From assembly GCA_021787845.1 (NCBI GenBank), contig JAJYLH010000003.1, positions 62,001-126,000 of the forward strand: a stretch of DNA of 64,000 nucleotides. The letters run 5' to 3'. Below the pieces are notes generated by a model that made no database searches, had not been told where the DNA came from, and was given only the letters and a program-made list of their open reading frames with translations. The position numbers and the translations under genes are program-made. Every line of letters starts with the position of its first letter. Positions within the stretch are counted from its first letter, which is position 1. Origin of the DNA: Myxococcales bacterium (GTDB taxonomy: Bacteria; Myxococcota; Myxococcia; Myxococcales; JAJYLH01). Of this stretch, positions 45,030 through 54,092 are shown piece after piece.

Positions 45030-45919
45030 GGCAGCGCCTCCAGTGCCCGGACGAGCGCGGGCGTCACGTCGTCGAGCGCGGTGGACGACGCGAGCCAGTC
45101 GAGGTGGCCGTAGTCGCGCAAAAACAGCTCGACCCGCCCGAGACGCCGCGCGGCCCGCGGGCGCCAGGTCGAATGCGGCATCTCCAGCGCGTCCTCCGGC
45201 TCCACCCAGTTGTCGGCGACCGAGACGAAGACCCGCATCCGCACCTCGGGCAGCTCGACGGGCGCGTGGCGGGCGAGGCGGTCGGCGAGGTCCGCGGCGA
45301 GCGCGGGCGTCACCGGCACCGTCTCGCGCTCGAGGCGAGCGATCGCCCGTTCAGGGGCACCGTCAGCGCTCCCGAAGAGCAGCGTCGCCCGCCGGTCGGA
45401 GGCGGCCCAGGCGCGTGGATCGAACAGGTCGTCCGCGAGAGCGCGCGCCAGCGTGACGTCGCCGACCTCGTTCCAGACCGGGACGTCGACCGCGACGATG
45501 CCGCTCGCGCCGCCCGCGCGGGCGATGTCGAACGCCGCCTCTCCCCCGACGCCCACCGCGACCAGCCGCACCCGCCCCCTCCGGGAGGCGACCGCCGCGG
45601 CCGCGGCGAGCACGAAATCGTCGAACGAGCGCAGCCCCCGCGGCGGGTCGAAAGTGACGACGTCGAAGCCCGAGTCGCGGAGTTTCCCGCACAGCGGCGC
45701 GACCAGCCGGTGGTCGAAGCCGATTTCGGGAATCACCACCACTTTCGGCCCGCCGGTCGCGAAGAGCGCGGCCGCGGTCGGCGTCCACCGGTAGAGCTTC
45801 ACCTCGCCGACCGACGACGCCACGTGCCCAACGAGAGCGCTCCCGCCAGGCACGCCGCGCAGAGCGTGGACGGTGGCGCACCCGAGCCATCCCGCGGCGA
45901 AGAGGACGAGCAGGCGCAT
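45026..45919 (-). CDS. Alpha/beta-hydrolase-like exported protein lacking the nucleophile serine
   Basis: The 297-residue product looks like a diverged partner of the downstream hydrolase. It has a lipoprotein-like leader (AAGWLGC), a PKVVVIPEIGFDHRLVAPLC region in place of the HG oxyanion motif, a RLVAVGVGGEAAFDI elbow in which the catalytic Ser is replaced by Gly123, and a preserved YGHLDWL near the end, equivalent to the catalytic His region. A hydrolase reaction of the usual type is therefore unlikely, and a binding or structural role is inferred. The start is directly after the stop of the first gene and the end overlaps the next gene by four bases. The lipobox is atypical (Trp at -3), so lipidation is uncertain. 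Confidence 0.75.
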   Translation of the reverse strand: MRLLVLFAAGWLGCATVHALRGVPGGSALVGHVASSVGEVKLYRWTPTAAALFATGGPKVVVIPEIGFDHRLVAPLCGKLRDSGFDVVTFDPPRGLRSFDDFVLAAAAAVASRRGRVRLVAVGVGGEAAFDIARAGGASGIVAVDVPVWNEVGDVTLARALADDLFDPRAWAASDRRATLLFGSADGAPERAIARLERETVPVTPALAADLADRLARHAPVELPEVRMRVFVSVADNWVEPEDALEMPHSTWRPRAARRLGRVELFLRDYGHLDWLASSTALDDVTPALVRALEALP

Positions 45920-46660
45920 TCACTTGGTCTTCGGCTTCGCCGGCGCCGGCGCGAGCAACTCCTGGCCGAGCGACACCTTCGGCGGCGGCGGGAAGCGCTC
46001 CTTCGACAGCCGCACGAGCGTCTCGTCGCAGAGGGTGTCGCTCGGCGCGTCGAACCCGTCGTTCTCGTAGCGGCCGGCAAGGTCGCGGGGCCCGAACAGC
46101 GCGAAGGCGACACCGGTGCTGCTCACCTTCGCCGGATAGAGCGCCCCGCCGTCGGGATGGACGTACCTCGGGGTGTCCTTCTTCGTCAGGCACTTGTGGT
46201 CCCAGGTGGTCGGACCCGGCGGGCGGACCTCGCTCCCGGCGAGCCAGACGTTGCGGATGGGACCGTCGCCGGGACCGGCGAGCTCGAAGACGGCAAGAGC
46301 GCTCCCCCACTGCGCGAACGACCCGCCGCCCTTGCGGTCGAGCACGACCATGCACCAGGGCGTGTCGCAGAAGATGCCGTGCGCCTTGGCGGCGACCGGG
46401 TCGAGCTTGGCGCTCTGGACGTAGACCACCGCGTAGAGGTCACTCGACAGGTTCCCCAGGACATCGACGAGCTGCGGCCGGGTCGTCTGCCCGGGAATCA
46501 CGAAGCCGTCGGTGTAGAGGTGCAGCCGCCGGCCGTCCCACCCGCCCAGGAAGAGCTCCGGCAGAGAGCGTCCGCTGCCGCTCAGCCCGATGGCCCTCAG
46601 GTGCGCCGGCGCGCAGGAGATGACCACCAGACCCACCGCGAGGACGACCGCGCGCTTCAA
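45920..46660 (-). CDS. Putative lipoprotein of unknown function
   Basis: The 246-residue product has a lipoprotein leader (LKRAVVLAVGLVVISC, Cys about residue 16). The mature part has no family I recognise. It holds four cysteines in DTPWCMVVLD-, GIFC-, HKCLTKK- and TLCDE-type contexts, which suggests two disulfides in an oxidising compartment, and ends in a Pro/Lys tail. I chose the TTG at 46660 because GGGAG lies eight bases upstream; the frame is open further upstream without a ribosome site. It is first of a three-gene operon with two hydrolase-like lipoproteins, and is divergent from the thiolase. Confidence 0.72.
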   Translation of the reverse strand: MKRAVVLAVGLVVISCAPAHLRAIGLSGSGRSLPELFLGGWDGRRLHLYTDGFVIPGQTTRPQLVDVLGNLSSDLYAVVYVQSAKLDPVAAKAHGIFCDTPWCMVVLDRKGGGSFAQWGSALAVFELAGPGDGPIRNVWLAGSEVRPPGPTTWDHKCLTKKDTPRYVHPDGGALYPAKVSSTGVAFALFGPRDLAGRYENDGFDAPSDTLCDETLVRLSKERFPPPPKVSLGQELLAPAPAKPKTK

Positions 46661-46806
46661 CCCCAAGGCTCCCTTCCCCCGCCGGCCCGGGCGAGGATAG
46701 CCCATCTTTTCGCTTCGCTTGCCACGGAGGGCGCCCGAGGACTAGATGGTCGGCGGGATTCGGCAGGTGCCGGATTCGACCCGGATTTTTCCGCAGGAGG
46801 CCTTCG

Positions 46807-48012
46807 ATGAAGAAGCTCTATCTCGCCCGGTACGCCCAAAGCCCCTTCGGCAAGCTCGGCAACTACCCGCTCGAGTCCATGCTGCGCGACGCGGGCAGCA
46901 AGGATCTCGAGGGCGTCGACCGCCGTCTCGTCGACCACGTCGCGGTCGCCGGCCTGCTCGCGCCGATCCTGAGCGACCAGTCGCTCATCGCCGGGCTCGT
47001 CGCGATGGACCCCGTCTACCAGAACAAGAGCATCAAGGGCGTCGCGAACGCCTGCGACTCCGGCGGCCTCGCGGTGCTCGACTGCGCGACGCAGGTTCTC
47101 GCCGGCCTCGCCCACGTCGGCCTCGCCATCGGCGTCGAGAAGATGCACCCGCTCGAGGGCAAGCTGGACTCGAAGAAGGTCGGCCTCGCTCTAGGCACCG
47201 CGGCGCACCCGGACGACCTCTTCTCCCCCTTCACCTTCCCGCACGCCTTCGCGGTGATCATGGACCGCTACATGAAGGCTTACGGATGGACCGAGGAGGA
47301 CTTCGCGGTCATCCCGCCGATCTTCTACGACAACGCGTCGCACAACCCGCTCGCGCACATGCACAAGCAGAACGAGAAGCTGCGGGTGACCCCGCAAGCG
47401 GTGCTGGAGAGCTACCGGCTCTTCACCGACCCCCCGCTGCCGCTCAAGCTCTTCGAGTGTTCGCAGATTTCCGACGGCTGGGCGCGCATCCTCGTATGCG
47501 ACGAGGAGGGCCTGCAGAAGCTCGGCATCCAGAAGAGCGAGGCGACGCTGCTTTCGGGGTTCGGCCAGGCGACCGACAGCCTCTCCATCGCCTCGCGCGG
47601 CGAGAACCTGCTCAAGCCGGTCGGCGCGCGCCGTGCGTACCAGACCGCGATGGACATGGCTGGCGCCCGGCGCGACGACATCTCGCTGATGGAGATTCAC
47701 GACTGCTTCTCGGTGATGGCGCCGCTGTCCGCCGAGATCATGGGCTTCGCGGACCCGGGCAAGGGCTTGCAGTACTTCAAGGACGGGCACGCGAACCGCG
47801 ACGGCAAGACGCCGGTCAACACCTCGGGCGGCCTCATCGCCAAGGGTCACCCCATCGCCGCGACCGGCGTCGCGATGATCGGCTGGACGCACCAGCAGCT
47901 CCTCGGCAAGGTCCCGGCAGCGCTGCAAGTGAAGAACGCCAAGCTCGCCACCACGCTCAACATCGGCGGGCCGATCTGCAGCACCGTCGTCACCGTGCAG
48001 AAGCCGGCGTAG
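46807..48012 (+). CDS. SCP2-type thiolase / acetyl-CoA acetyltransferase-like enzyme
   Basis: The 401-residue protein has the thiolase fold with the acyl-carrying Cys83 in ANACDSGGLAV, the IHDCFS motif (His298, Cys300) and the GLIAKGHPIAATG motif with His348. These residues match the SCP-x/thiolase-like branch that usually cleaves branched or steroid-type 3-ketoacyl-CoA, or in archaea acts with a DUF35 zinc partner in mevalonate synthesis. No DUF35 gene, dehydrogenase or hydratase is nearby. AGGAGG sits six bases before the ATG. It is probably a single gene. Confidence 0.9.
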   Translation: MKKLYLARYAQSPFGKLGNYPLESMLRDAGSKDLEGVDRRLVDHVAVAGLLAPILSDQSLIAGLVAMDPVYQNKSIKGVANACDSGGLAVLDCATQVLAGLAHVGLAIGVEKMHPLEGKLDSKKVGLALGTAAHPDDLFSPFTFPHAFAVIMDRYMKAYGWTEEDFAVIPPIFYDNASHNPLAHMHKQNEKLRVTPQAVLESYRLFTDPPLPLKLFECSQISDGWARILVCDEEGLQKLGIQKSEATLLSGFGQATDSLSIASRGENLLKPVGARRAYQTAMDMAGARRDDISLMEIHDCFSVMAPLSAEIMGFADPGKGLQYFKDGHANRDGKTPVNTSGGLIAKGHPIAATGVAMIGWTHQQLLGKVPAALQVKNAKLATTLNIGGPICSTVVTVQKPA

Positions 48013-48145
48013 CACTGGACCAGGCTCGCGCTCCGGCGGTCGAAGGTTTGGCGCGCGGGCGCGCTCGCGAGCGTCGGCCCTTTGCCTCCTCGCGCTCCGA
48101 GCTCGCTGGTCGTGCGCCTTGGGGTTGCTATCCTCGCGAGAACCG

Positions 48146-48940
48146 ATGCGGCTCGTGCGAAGCGTGCTCTTGTCGGCCCTGGGCGTCGCCCACGGCTTCA
48201 GCCTGCGCACCGGCGGGGTCTCGGGCGGTCCCTACGCGACCTTGAACCTCGGCGAGGCGCCGGACGAGACCTTCGCGAACCGGGCGGAGAATCGCCGGCG
48301 CTTCTTCGCGGACGCGGGCCTCGACGGCGACCTCGTCGCCGAGGTGACGCAGGTGCACGGCGACCGCGTCGTTTTCGCGCGACCCGAAGCCGGTCGCGTG
48401 ATCATCGCCGGCGTTCCGGGCGGGCAGGCGCTTGCGGATCCCGTCGAGGCGGACGCCATCGTCGCCGCGCCTGGGGTAGCGGCAGCGGTACGGGTCGCCG
48501 ACTGCGTTCCCATCCTCCTCTTCGATCCGCTCACCGGCAGCGCTGCAGCAGTTCATTCAGGCTGGCGCGGAACGGCGGCCCGCGTCGTCGAAAAGGCGGT
48601 GGCGGCGCTCGAAAACGCGGCCGGGGCGAAGCCGGACGGGCTTCGCGCCGCCCTCGGCCCGTCGATTCGCCGGTGCTGCTACGAGGTGAGCGACGAGCTC
48701 GCGGAGCGGTTCGAGTCCGACCCGGCCTTCGGCCCCGCGACGATCGATCGTTCGACCGCCCGGCCGCGCCTCGACCTCGCGGCGGCGAACGCGCGGCTTC
48801 TCGAAGGCGCTGGCCTCCGGCAGGACCACATCGACGACCTCGCCATGTGCACCGCGTGCGAGCCGGCGCGGTTCTTCAGCCATCGGCGCGACGCCGGCCG
48901 GACCGGACGCCACCTCGCCGCCATCGCGGCCGGACGCTGA
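48146..48940 (+). CDS. pgeF: Peptidoglycan editing factor (laccase-domain protein, YfiH/PgeF)
   Basis: The 264-residue protein has the multi-copper-oxidase-like YfiH fold: GVSGGPYATLNLGEAPDE at the start, EVTQVHGDRVV, RVADCVPILLF with the catalytic Cys, AVHSGWRGTAA and the C-terminal MCTACEPARFFSHRRD. The family removes wrongly incorporated residues from UDP-MurNAc peptide precursors and also shows purine-nucleoside phosphorylase activity. The start is the ATG at 48146, with only a weak ribosome site. It follows the thiolase by 133 bases without an obvious link. Confidence 0.93.
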   Translation: MRLVRSVLLSALGVAHGFSLRTGGVSGGPYATLNLGEAPDETFANRAENRRRFFADAGLDGDLVAEVTQVHGDRVVFARPEAGRVIIAGVPGGQALADPVEADAIVAAPGVAAAVRVADCVPILLFDPLTGSAAAVHSGWRGTAARVVEKAVAALENAAGAKPDGLRAALGPSIRRCCYEVSDELAERFESDPAFGPATIDRSTARPRLDLAAANARLLEGAGLRQDHIDDLAMCTACEPARFFSHRRDAGRTGRHLAAIAAGR

Positions 48941-48987
48941 CAAGCGTTCCACTCCGACACCGGCGCACCTCGAGGGCCGGTGGTTTC

Positions 48988-49015
48988 TTGACCGCTCGGA
49001 AAGGGCGCCTATCAT
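48988..49015 (+). promoter_or_regulatory. Predicted sigma-70 promoter of the CpoB-like gene
   Basis: TTGACC (48988-48993) and TATCAT (49010-49015) are separated by 16 bases, just after pgeF and about 65 bases before the next start. This suggests a new transcript for the two envelope genes that follow. Confidence 0.5.
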
Positions 49016-49079
49016 CGGTCGGGTCGAGGCCTATTCTCGGCCGATTCCGGCGAAAGCCACGCGGCGAAAGGCTTTGGGC

Positions 49080-49901
49080 GTGAGGCACGGCTCGGCGGCG
49101 AGCGGTCGATGGAACGAGGGCCGGTGTTGCCTCGCGGCAGCGCTCGCGCTCGGCATCATCGGCTGCGCGACCGCGAACGACGGGTCGGAACCGCGCGATC
49201 TCGCGCGGCTAAGCCAAGAGCTCGACGCTCAGTCCCAGAAGGAAGCCCGGCTCCAGGCCCGGGTGGACAAGCTCGAAGCCCGCTTGGGCGAGCTCGAGGC
49301 GAAGTCCCAGCCGCACTCGTCCGCTCCCGACCCGATCGCCGCGCTACCCGTGGTCAGGCTCCGGCCGTCACCCGCCTCGCCGCCGAACGCTCCCCCGCTG
49401 GACACCTCGGTCGACCTCGAGGACCCGAGCGACGCGGCGGTCGCGCAGCTCGAAGCGCCGCACGCGAGCCTCGAATCGTTCCGGCCGGAGGGGAACACCC
49501 CCGCGGACGACCTGCTCGTACAGGCGCGCGGGCCTATCGACGCCCGCCGCGATTGGGACGACTCGATCACGGCGCTCAGGGCGTTCGCCCGGCGGCATCC
49601 CCACGACAAGGCGGCCGCGCACGCGCTCTACCTGGCGGCGACGATGGCGGCCGGGCAGGGCGAGTGCGCCGCTGGGGAGCGCGCTTTCCGAGCGGCGGCC
49701 CGCGACACCCCGGCCGACGCTTTTGCTGGCAAGAGCCTGGTCGCGCTGGGCGAGTGCGAGGCGGGGCTGGGGCGGACCGCGCAAGCGCGAAAGACGTTGG
49801 GCGAGGTGTTGCGAAAGTATGGCGGGCGGCCGGAGGCTTTGGAGGCCGCTCGGGCACTGGCGATGCTCGGAAAGAAGGGCACCGCCGCCGGGCGGCCGTA
49901 G
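49080..49901 (+). CDS. CpoB/YbgF-like lipoprotein with coiled coil and TPR repeats
   Basis: The 273-residue product has a lipoprotein leader (LALGIIGC) and a short coiled coil (about 45-80: QSQKEARLQARVDKLEARLG) as in CpoB/YbgF. A Pro-rich linker follows, then a TPR-like C-terminal region (about 150-265: DWDDSITALRAFARRHPHDK, GKSLVALGECEAGLGRTAQA). CpoB joins peptidoglycan synthesis and outer-membrane constriction with Tol-Pal at the septum; no tol genes are here. The GTG at 49080, eight bases after GAAAGG, is preferred over a TTG two codons upstream. It lies 50 bases before the LysM gene and is probably in one operon with it. Confidence 0.78.
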   Translation: MRHGSAASGRWNEGRCCLAAALALGIIGCATANDGSEPRDLARLSQELDAQSQKEARLQARVDKLEARLGELEAKSQPHSSAPDPIAALPVVRLRPSPASPPNAPPLDTSVDLEDPSDAAVAQLEAPHASLESFRPEGNTPADDLLVQARGPIDARRDWDDSITALRAFARRHPHDKAAAHALYLAATMAAGQGECAAGERAFRAAARDTPADAFAGKSLVALGECEAGLGRTAQARKTLGEVLRKYGGRPEALEAARALAMLGKKGTAAGRP

Positions 49902-49951
49902 GCGTTCGGTTCCAAGGGAGGCGCCCGTCTCGAGGGCGCGAGGATGGTCGG

Positions 49952-51199
49952 ATGGCCAAACGACTGGGAGTGGTGGTGCTCTGGCTGCTCGCGCCGCGGC
50001 TCGCATTCGCCGGGGTTCCGGCAGCGCCGCCGCCCGACTCGAGCGCCGAGCCCGCCGCGGTCACGCCGGGCGGGAGCCCTGTAGGGCAGCAGCAGCGCCG
50101 CCAGGAGGTAGCACCGGCGACGATGGTCCCCGAGGCGCCTCCGGGGCAGATGAGCCCCAACGGCCAATACACGATTCGGCGCGGCGACACCCTGTGGGAC
50201 CTCTCGCAACGGTTCCTCGACAACCCCTGGTACTGGCCGAAAATCTGGGCGGACAACCCGGGCATCGCTAACCCCCACTGGATCTATCCTGGGAATTCGC
50301 TCCTGATCCGCACGAGCGGCGCCGGTCTGCCGGGCGAGGTCGAGCCGGCGGCGGCGGGCGTCCCCGGTCCCGGGAAGAGAGACATCGCGGACCTCGCCGC
50401 CGAGCGGCTGGGACACCTGGACAATCTGGGCCAGGACGCCGACCTCGTCACCGCGGCCGGACGCCTCGGCTTCCGCCCGCCGCCGATGCGGGTCCAGGTC
50501 GCGAGCCTGATCACGAGGGAGGATTTGGCCTCGTCGGGCGTCGTCGTGGGCTCCTTCGAGCCGAAGTCGCTCCTGACCACCTACGACCGCGTCTACCTCA
50601 GGTTCCCGGACCTGGCGAAGGTGCACGTCGGCGAGACCTTCAGCGTCTTTCGTCCGGGACCGGAGGTGATCCACCCGCTCACCGGCCAGTCGTTCGGGTA
50701 CCGGACCAAGCTCATCGGCACCGTCCGGGTGCTCGGGAAGGACCGGGGGCTGGCGGTCGGCGAAATCGGCGAGGTGATGTCCTCGGTCGAGCGTGGCGAC
50801 CGGCTGGGGCCGCCGGTGAAGCTGACCGAGACCGTGACGCCGGTGGCGAACACCCGGGAGCTGTCCGGGGTGATCCTCGCCACCGAGGTGCCGCACACGA
50901 CCTGGAGCGCCGAAGAGCAGGTGGTCTTCCTCGACAAAGGCGCGAGGGACGGCGTCGAACGGGGAAACACCTTCGTCGTGGTGCAGGCTGGCGACGGTCT
51001 GGACGAGATGGCTCTCGGGGGGCGCACCTGGTCGCGGACCCTTCCCCGCGAAGTCGTGGCCCAGTTGATGGTCTTCGACGTGCGGGAAGACGCGTCGGCG
51101 GCGGTCGTGGTCAAGAGCTTGCGCGAGGTGGGCATCGGAGACGAGGTCGAGATGCACCCGACGGTGCCGCTGCCGGGCGCCGGCGGCGACGCGCGCTAG
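49952..51199 (+). CDS. Exported LysM-domain protein
   Basis: The 415-residue product has a signal peptide (MAKRLGVVVLWLLAPRLAFA) and a Pro/Gln-rich spacer. An N-terminal LysM domain follows (about 70-120: YTIRRGDTLWDLSQRFLDNP, WYWPKIWADNP, then YPGNSLLI), the module that binds the glycan of peptidoglycan. The remaining 290 residues form a domain without a clear peptidase signature (LLTTYDRVYLRFPDLAKVHV, GDRLGPPVKLTETVTPVANT), possibly repeated SH3-like units. Similar LysM proteins of unknown function are common in myxobacteria. It follows the CpoB-like gene and may be regulated with it. The ATG at 49952 gives a clean signal peptide. Confidence 0.85.
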   Translation: MAKRLGVVVLWLLAPRLAFAGVPAAPPPDSSAEPAAVTPGGSPVGQQQRRQEVAPATMVPEAPPGQMSPNGQYTIRRGDTLWDLSQRFLDNPWYWPKIWADNPGIANPHWIYPGNSLLIRTSGAGLPGEVEPAAAGVPGPGKRDIADLAAERLGHLDNLGQDADLVTAAGRLGFRPPPMRVQVASLITREDLASSGVVVGSFEPKSLLTTYDRVYLRFPDLAKVHVGETFSVFRPGPEVIHPLTGQSFGYRTKLIGTVRVLGKDRGLAVGEIGEVMSSVERGDRLGPPVKLTETVTPVANTRELSGVILATEVPHTTWSAEEQVVFLDKGARDGVERGNTFVVVQAGDGLDEMALGGRTWSRTLPREVVAQLMVFDVREDASAAVVVKSLREVGIGDEVEMHPTVPLPGAGGDAR

Positions 51200-51441
51200 C
51201 CGGCAGCGCTTCCGGTCGGCGACATGGTCCGGAAGCCTGCCCACGCGCGAGCGAGCGCTCCCGCGAGCTTCTCGTCACAAAGCCCGCCGGCCTGTCCGGT
51301 CGACGCGACCGACCGTCGTGGCGCCGGGAGAACGGGTGGCCGCGCGTTTGGATTGCCGTCGACAGGCCCACGCGATCGACACGTGGCTTTCGAATTCGAC
51401 CGCGACAAGCAGGGACCTTTCGCCAGGTCGGCGAAAGCCGG

Positions 51442-54027
51442 TCAGCTCGCGGGGACGTGGGCCATGAACTTGACGGTAGCGCCGCCGCTCACCAGGAGCT
51501 TCTGGGAAGGAGAGCGGGCGCCGCTCTTCGACTGGCAATAGACGGTGTGCGGTCCCGCGGGCACGGCGATGGGATTGCCCATCGGCACCGGCGTCCAGCG
51601 GCCGGTCGGCTCGCCATCGACGACCACCTGGGCGGTGGGAATGCACATCGCGATGAGCTTCCCGGTACCGTGATAGGCGCGCGCGGGCTTCGAAGTGGCC
51701 GGCGGCGCTGCTGCTGGCCTCGTGGTCGCCACCGGAACGAGCCGGAAGCGCACCATCTTCGACGAGCCGCTCGGCGCCTCGACCTGCTTCGACATCGTTT
51801 CGTAGCCGGGAGCGGAGAGGCTCAACCGCACCGGCCGGTTCCCGGGCAGATCGGGCAAGCGCTGCGGGGTCGTTCCCCGCGGCTGATCGTCGACCGAGAG
51901 CGCGGCCCGCGGAATCGAGAAGACGACGAGCGTTCCCGGCGGATCGACGGCCGCGGTCGGGCCTGGCTTCCGCCTGGCTTCGGCCCCGATGGACGATTCT
52001 CGCCCCGGGCGATGCCCTCGCCGCCGTTCCCGTGAGGATGGCTCGCGTCGGGGGACTTCCGGCGGGGATTTCGAGGCCACGGTCGGCGGATGACCCTGGT
52101 CGCTCGCGACCGCTGGCGGCGTCTTCGGCGCGGGGTTCGCCGGCGTCGACGGCGACGCCGCGGTCGTGACGGGGGACGGCGGCGGTGCCGCTGGGCGCGT
52201 CAGACGCTTCAGCTCGACCTTCAGCGTCACCGAGCTCTTCGGGCGAATCTGCACGTCCTGGGTGAACGGCTGGAACCGGTCCTCCTGAACGGCAACGTGA
52301 TGCGTGCCCGCGGCGGGGGTCAGGCTCAAGGGAAGCGCGTCCGCCACCCGCCGTCCGTCGACCCGAACGATGGCGCCCCGGGAGGGCGTCACCTCGATGT
52401 ACAGGTGCCCTGCCGCCGGGCCGGTGAGCTTCCGCCAGGCACCGGTGGCGAAGCCGCGGGCGCGCGGCGAGAGCTTCCACGCGCCCCCGAGCCCCACCGC
52501 CACCAGCACGACCACCAGGAGCGCTACCGTGACCTTCCGCGCGGCCGACGAGCGGCGAGCCCGGACCGGCGCCGGCTTGGAACGCTCCGAGACCGGCATC
52601 GGGGGCGGCCGCACCCGGGTCGCCTGGTCGCCCGTCGCCTCGGCGTCCACGCCGCTGCCGCCATCGTCATTCTCCTTGGGTCGGCGCGAGACGCCCGAGT
52701 GACGGCGGCTGTCCAGGTTGAACGGCAGGTCGGCGCTGCGCACGTGGGTCGGCGCGTGTTGGACCTCGACCTCATCGTCCGCGAGGCCGATGCTGGCGAG
52801 ACTCGCGGCGTCGGTGACGAGCTCGCTCGGCTCGGCCGGCGGCGGCGGTCGCTCCTCGCTCACGAACGGTTGGAACAGCGAGGTCCGCTCCTGGAGCCTC
52901 AGCTCCGAGGTCATGAAGGCGCTCGGGGGACCGATGCGCACCTTGCCCCCGTCGGCGACCGGCTCCGGGGCGGCGGTCTCCGGCGCCGCCGCGATGGCCT
53001 GCGGGACCGGTACCGGAGGGTTCGTGGCCGACAGGTCGAAGTCGATCACCTCCTCCGGCTTGGTCGCCTCCCAGCGCCGCTGCCGCTCCTGTTCCTTCGC
53101 GTATTCGATGGCGAAGGCGTCCTTCATGAAGGTCGAGAGGCTCTTCGCCGAGTAGACGTCCTCGCCCGAGTACAAGAAGCGCATCAGGTCGTCGTGCAGC
53201 TCGCTGCACCACTGGTAGCGGTCGTCCCGTTCCTTCGCGAGCGCCTTGAGGGCGATGCGTTCGAGCCCCGGGGGAATGGCCGGGTTGATCTCGCTCGGCG
53301 CGCGCACCTCGCCCGCGCGCACCTTCTCCAGGGTGGAAAAATCGCTCTCGCCCGAGAACAGCTTGGTCCCGGTGAGCATCTCGTACATCATCACGCCGCA
53401 CGAATAGATGTCCGAGCGGTGGTCGATGGCCAGCCCCCGGACCTGCTCCGGGCTCATGTAGCCGAACTTGCCCTTGAGGATGCCCGCTTGGGTCTTCTGC
53501 AGCCGGCCGGCGGCCTTGGCGATGCCGAAGTCGATGATCTTGACCCCGCCCTCGTAGCTGACGAGCACGTTCTGCGGCGAGATGTCGCGATGGATGATGT
53601 TCTGCTCGTGCCCTTGCGCGTCGCGCTTGCGGTGGGCGTAGTCGAGCCCCTCGCACATCCGGGCGAGGATGTAGACCGCCATCGCGACGGGAACGGTCTG
53701 CCCCTTCTTCTTGAACTTGTCGATGATCAGGCGGACGTCCCGGCCGGGGACGTACTCCATCGCCATGAAGTACGCTTCCTCGTGCTTGCCGAGCTCGTAG
53801 ATGTGGACGAGGTTCGCGTGGCTCAAGAGCGCCGCGATGCGCGCCTCGTCGATGAACATGGTGATGAACTCGTCGTCCTCCACCATCGTCGGCAGGATGC
53901 GCTTGATGGCGACCAGCCGCTCGAATCCCTCGACCCCGAAGGTCTTCGCCGCGAAGACCTCGGCCATCCCGCCGACGGCGATGCGGTCGAGCAGGAGGTA
54001 CTTCCCGAAGGGCAGCGGCTTGCGCAT
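51442..54027 (-). CDS. Hanks-type Ser/Thr protein kinase with three PEGA domains
   Basis: The 861-residue product starts with a protein kinase domain (about residues 8-270): glycine loop AVGGMAEVF, the Lys of VAIKRIL, catalytic Asp148 in IIHRDISPQNVLV, DFGIAKA and the APE-like SPEQVRG. A long disordered linker (about 300-490) precedes one membrane helix (about 495-515, VALLVVVLVAVGLGGAW). Outside the membrane are three PEGA-type units (about 535-600, 695-765 and 795-860), each with GxLxIxxxPxxAxVxVDG character, separated by Pro/Ser-rich linkers. PEGA kinases sense envelope or surface signals and phosphorylate cytosolic partners. The start is the ATG at 54027. The nearest envelope genes (CpoB-like, LysM) converge with it. 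Confidence 0.93.
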   Translation of the reverse strand: MRKPLPFGKYLLLDRIAVGGMAEVFAAKTFGVEGFERLVAIKRILPTMVEDDEFITMFIDEARIAALLSHANLVHIYELGKHEEAYFMAMEYVPGRDVRLIIDKFKKKGQTVPVAMAVYILARMCEGLDYAHRKRDAQGHEQNIIHRDISPQNVLVSYEGGVKIIDFGIAKAAGRLQKTQAGILKGKFGYMSPEQVRGLAIDHRSDIYSCGVMMYEMLTGTKLFSGESDFSTLEKVRAGEVRAPSEINPAIPPGLERIALKALAKERDDRYQWCSELHDDLMRFLYSGEDVYSAKSLSTFMKDAFAIEYAKEQERQRRWEATKPEEVIDFDLSATNPPVPVPQAIAAAPETAAPEPVADGGKVRIGPPSAFMTSELRLQERTSLFQPFVSEERPPPPAEPSELVTDAASLASIGLADDEVEVQHAPTHVRSADLPFNLDSRRHSGVSRRPKENDDGGSGVDAEATGDQATRVRPPPMPVSERSKPAPVRARRSSAARKVTVALLVVVLVAVGLGGAWKLSPRARGFATGAWRKLTGPAAGHLYIEVTPSRGAIVRVDGRRVADALPLSLTPAAGTHHVAVQEDRFQPFTQDVQIRPKSSVTLKVELKRLTRPAAPPPSPVTTAASPSTPANPAPKTPPAVASDQGHPPTVASKSPPEVPRREPSSRERRRGHRPGRESSIGAEARRKPGPTAAVDPPGTLVVFSIPRAALSVDDQPRGTTPQRLPDLPGNRPVRLSLSAPGYETMSKQVEAPSGSSKMVRFRLVPVATTRPAAAPPATSKPARAYHGTGKLIAMCIPTAQVVVDGEPTGRWTPVPMGNPIAVPAGPHTVYCQSKSGARSPSQKLLVSGGATVKFMAHVPAS

Positions 54028-54092
54028 CCTCAGTGTTTCTCGGTGACTTGCGCGCTCGAGCTCACCCCAAGAGCGGTGCCGCTCCTCGAACC

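Noticed and set aside
49109-49951. Upstream extension of the LysM gene across the CpoB-like gene
   Set aside because: The region is coding in another frame, and the ATG at 49952 gives a clean signal peptide.
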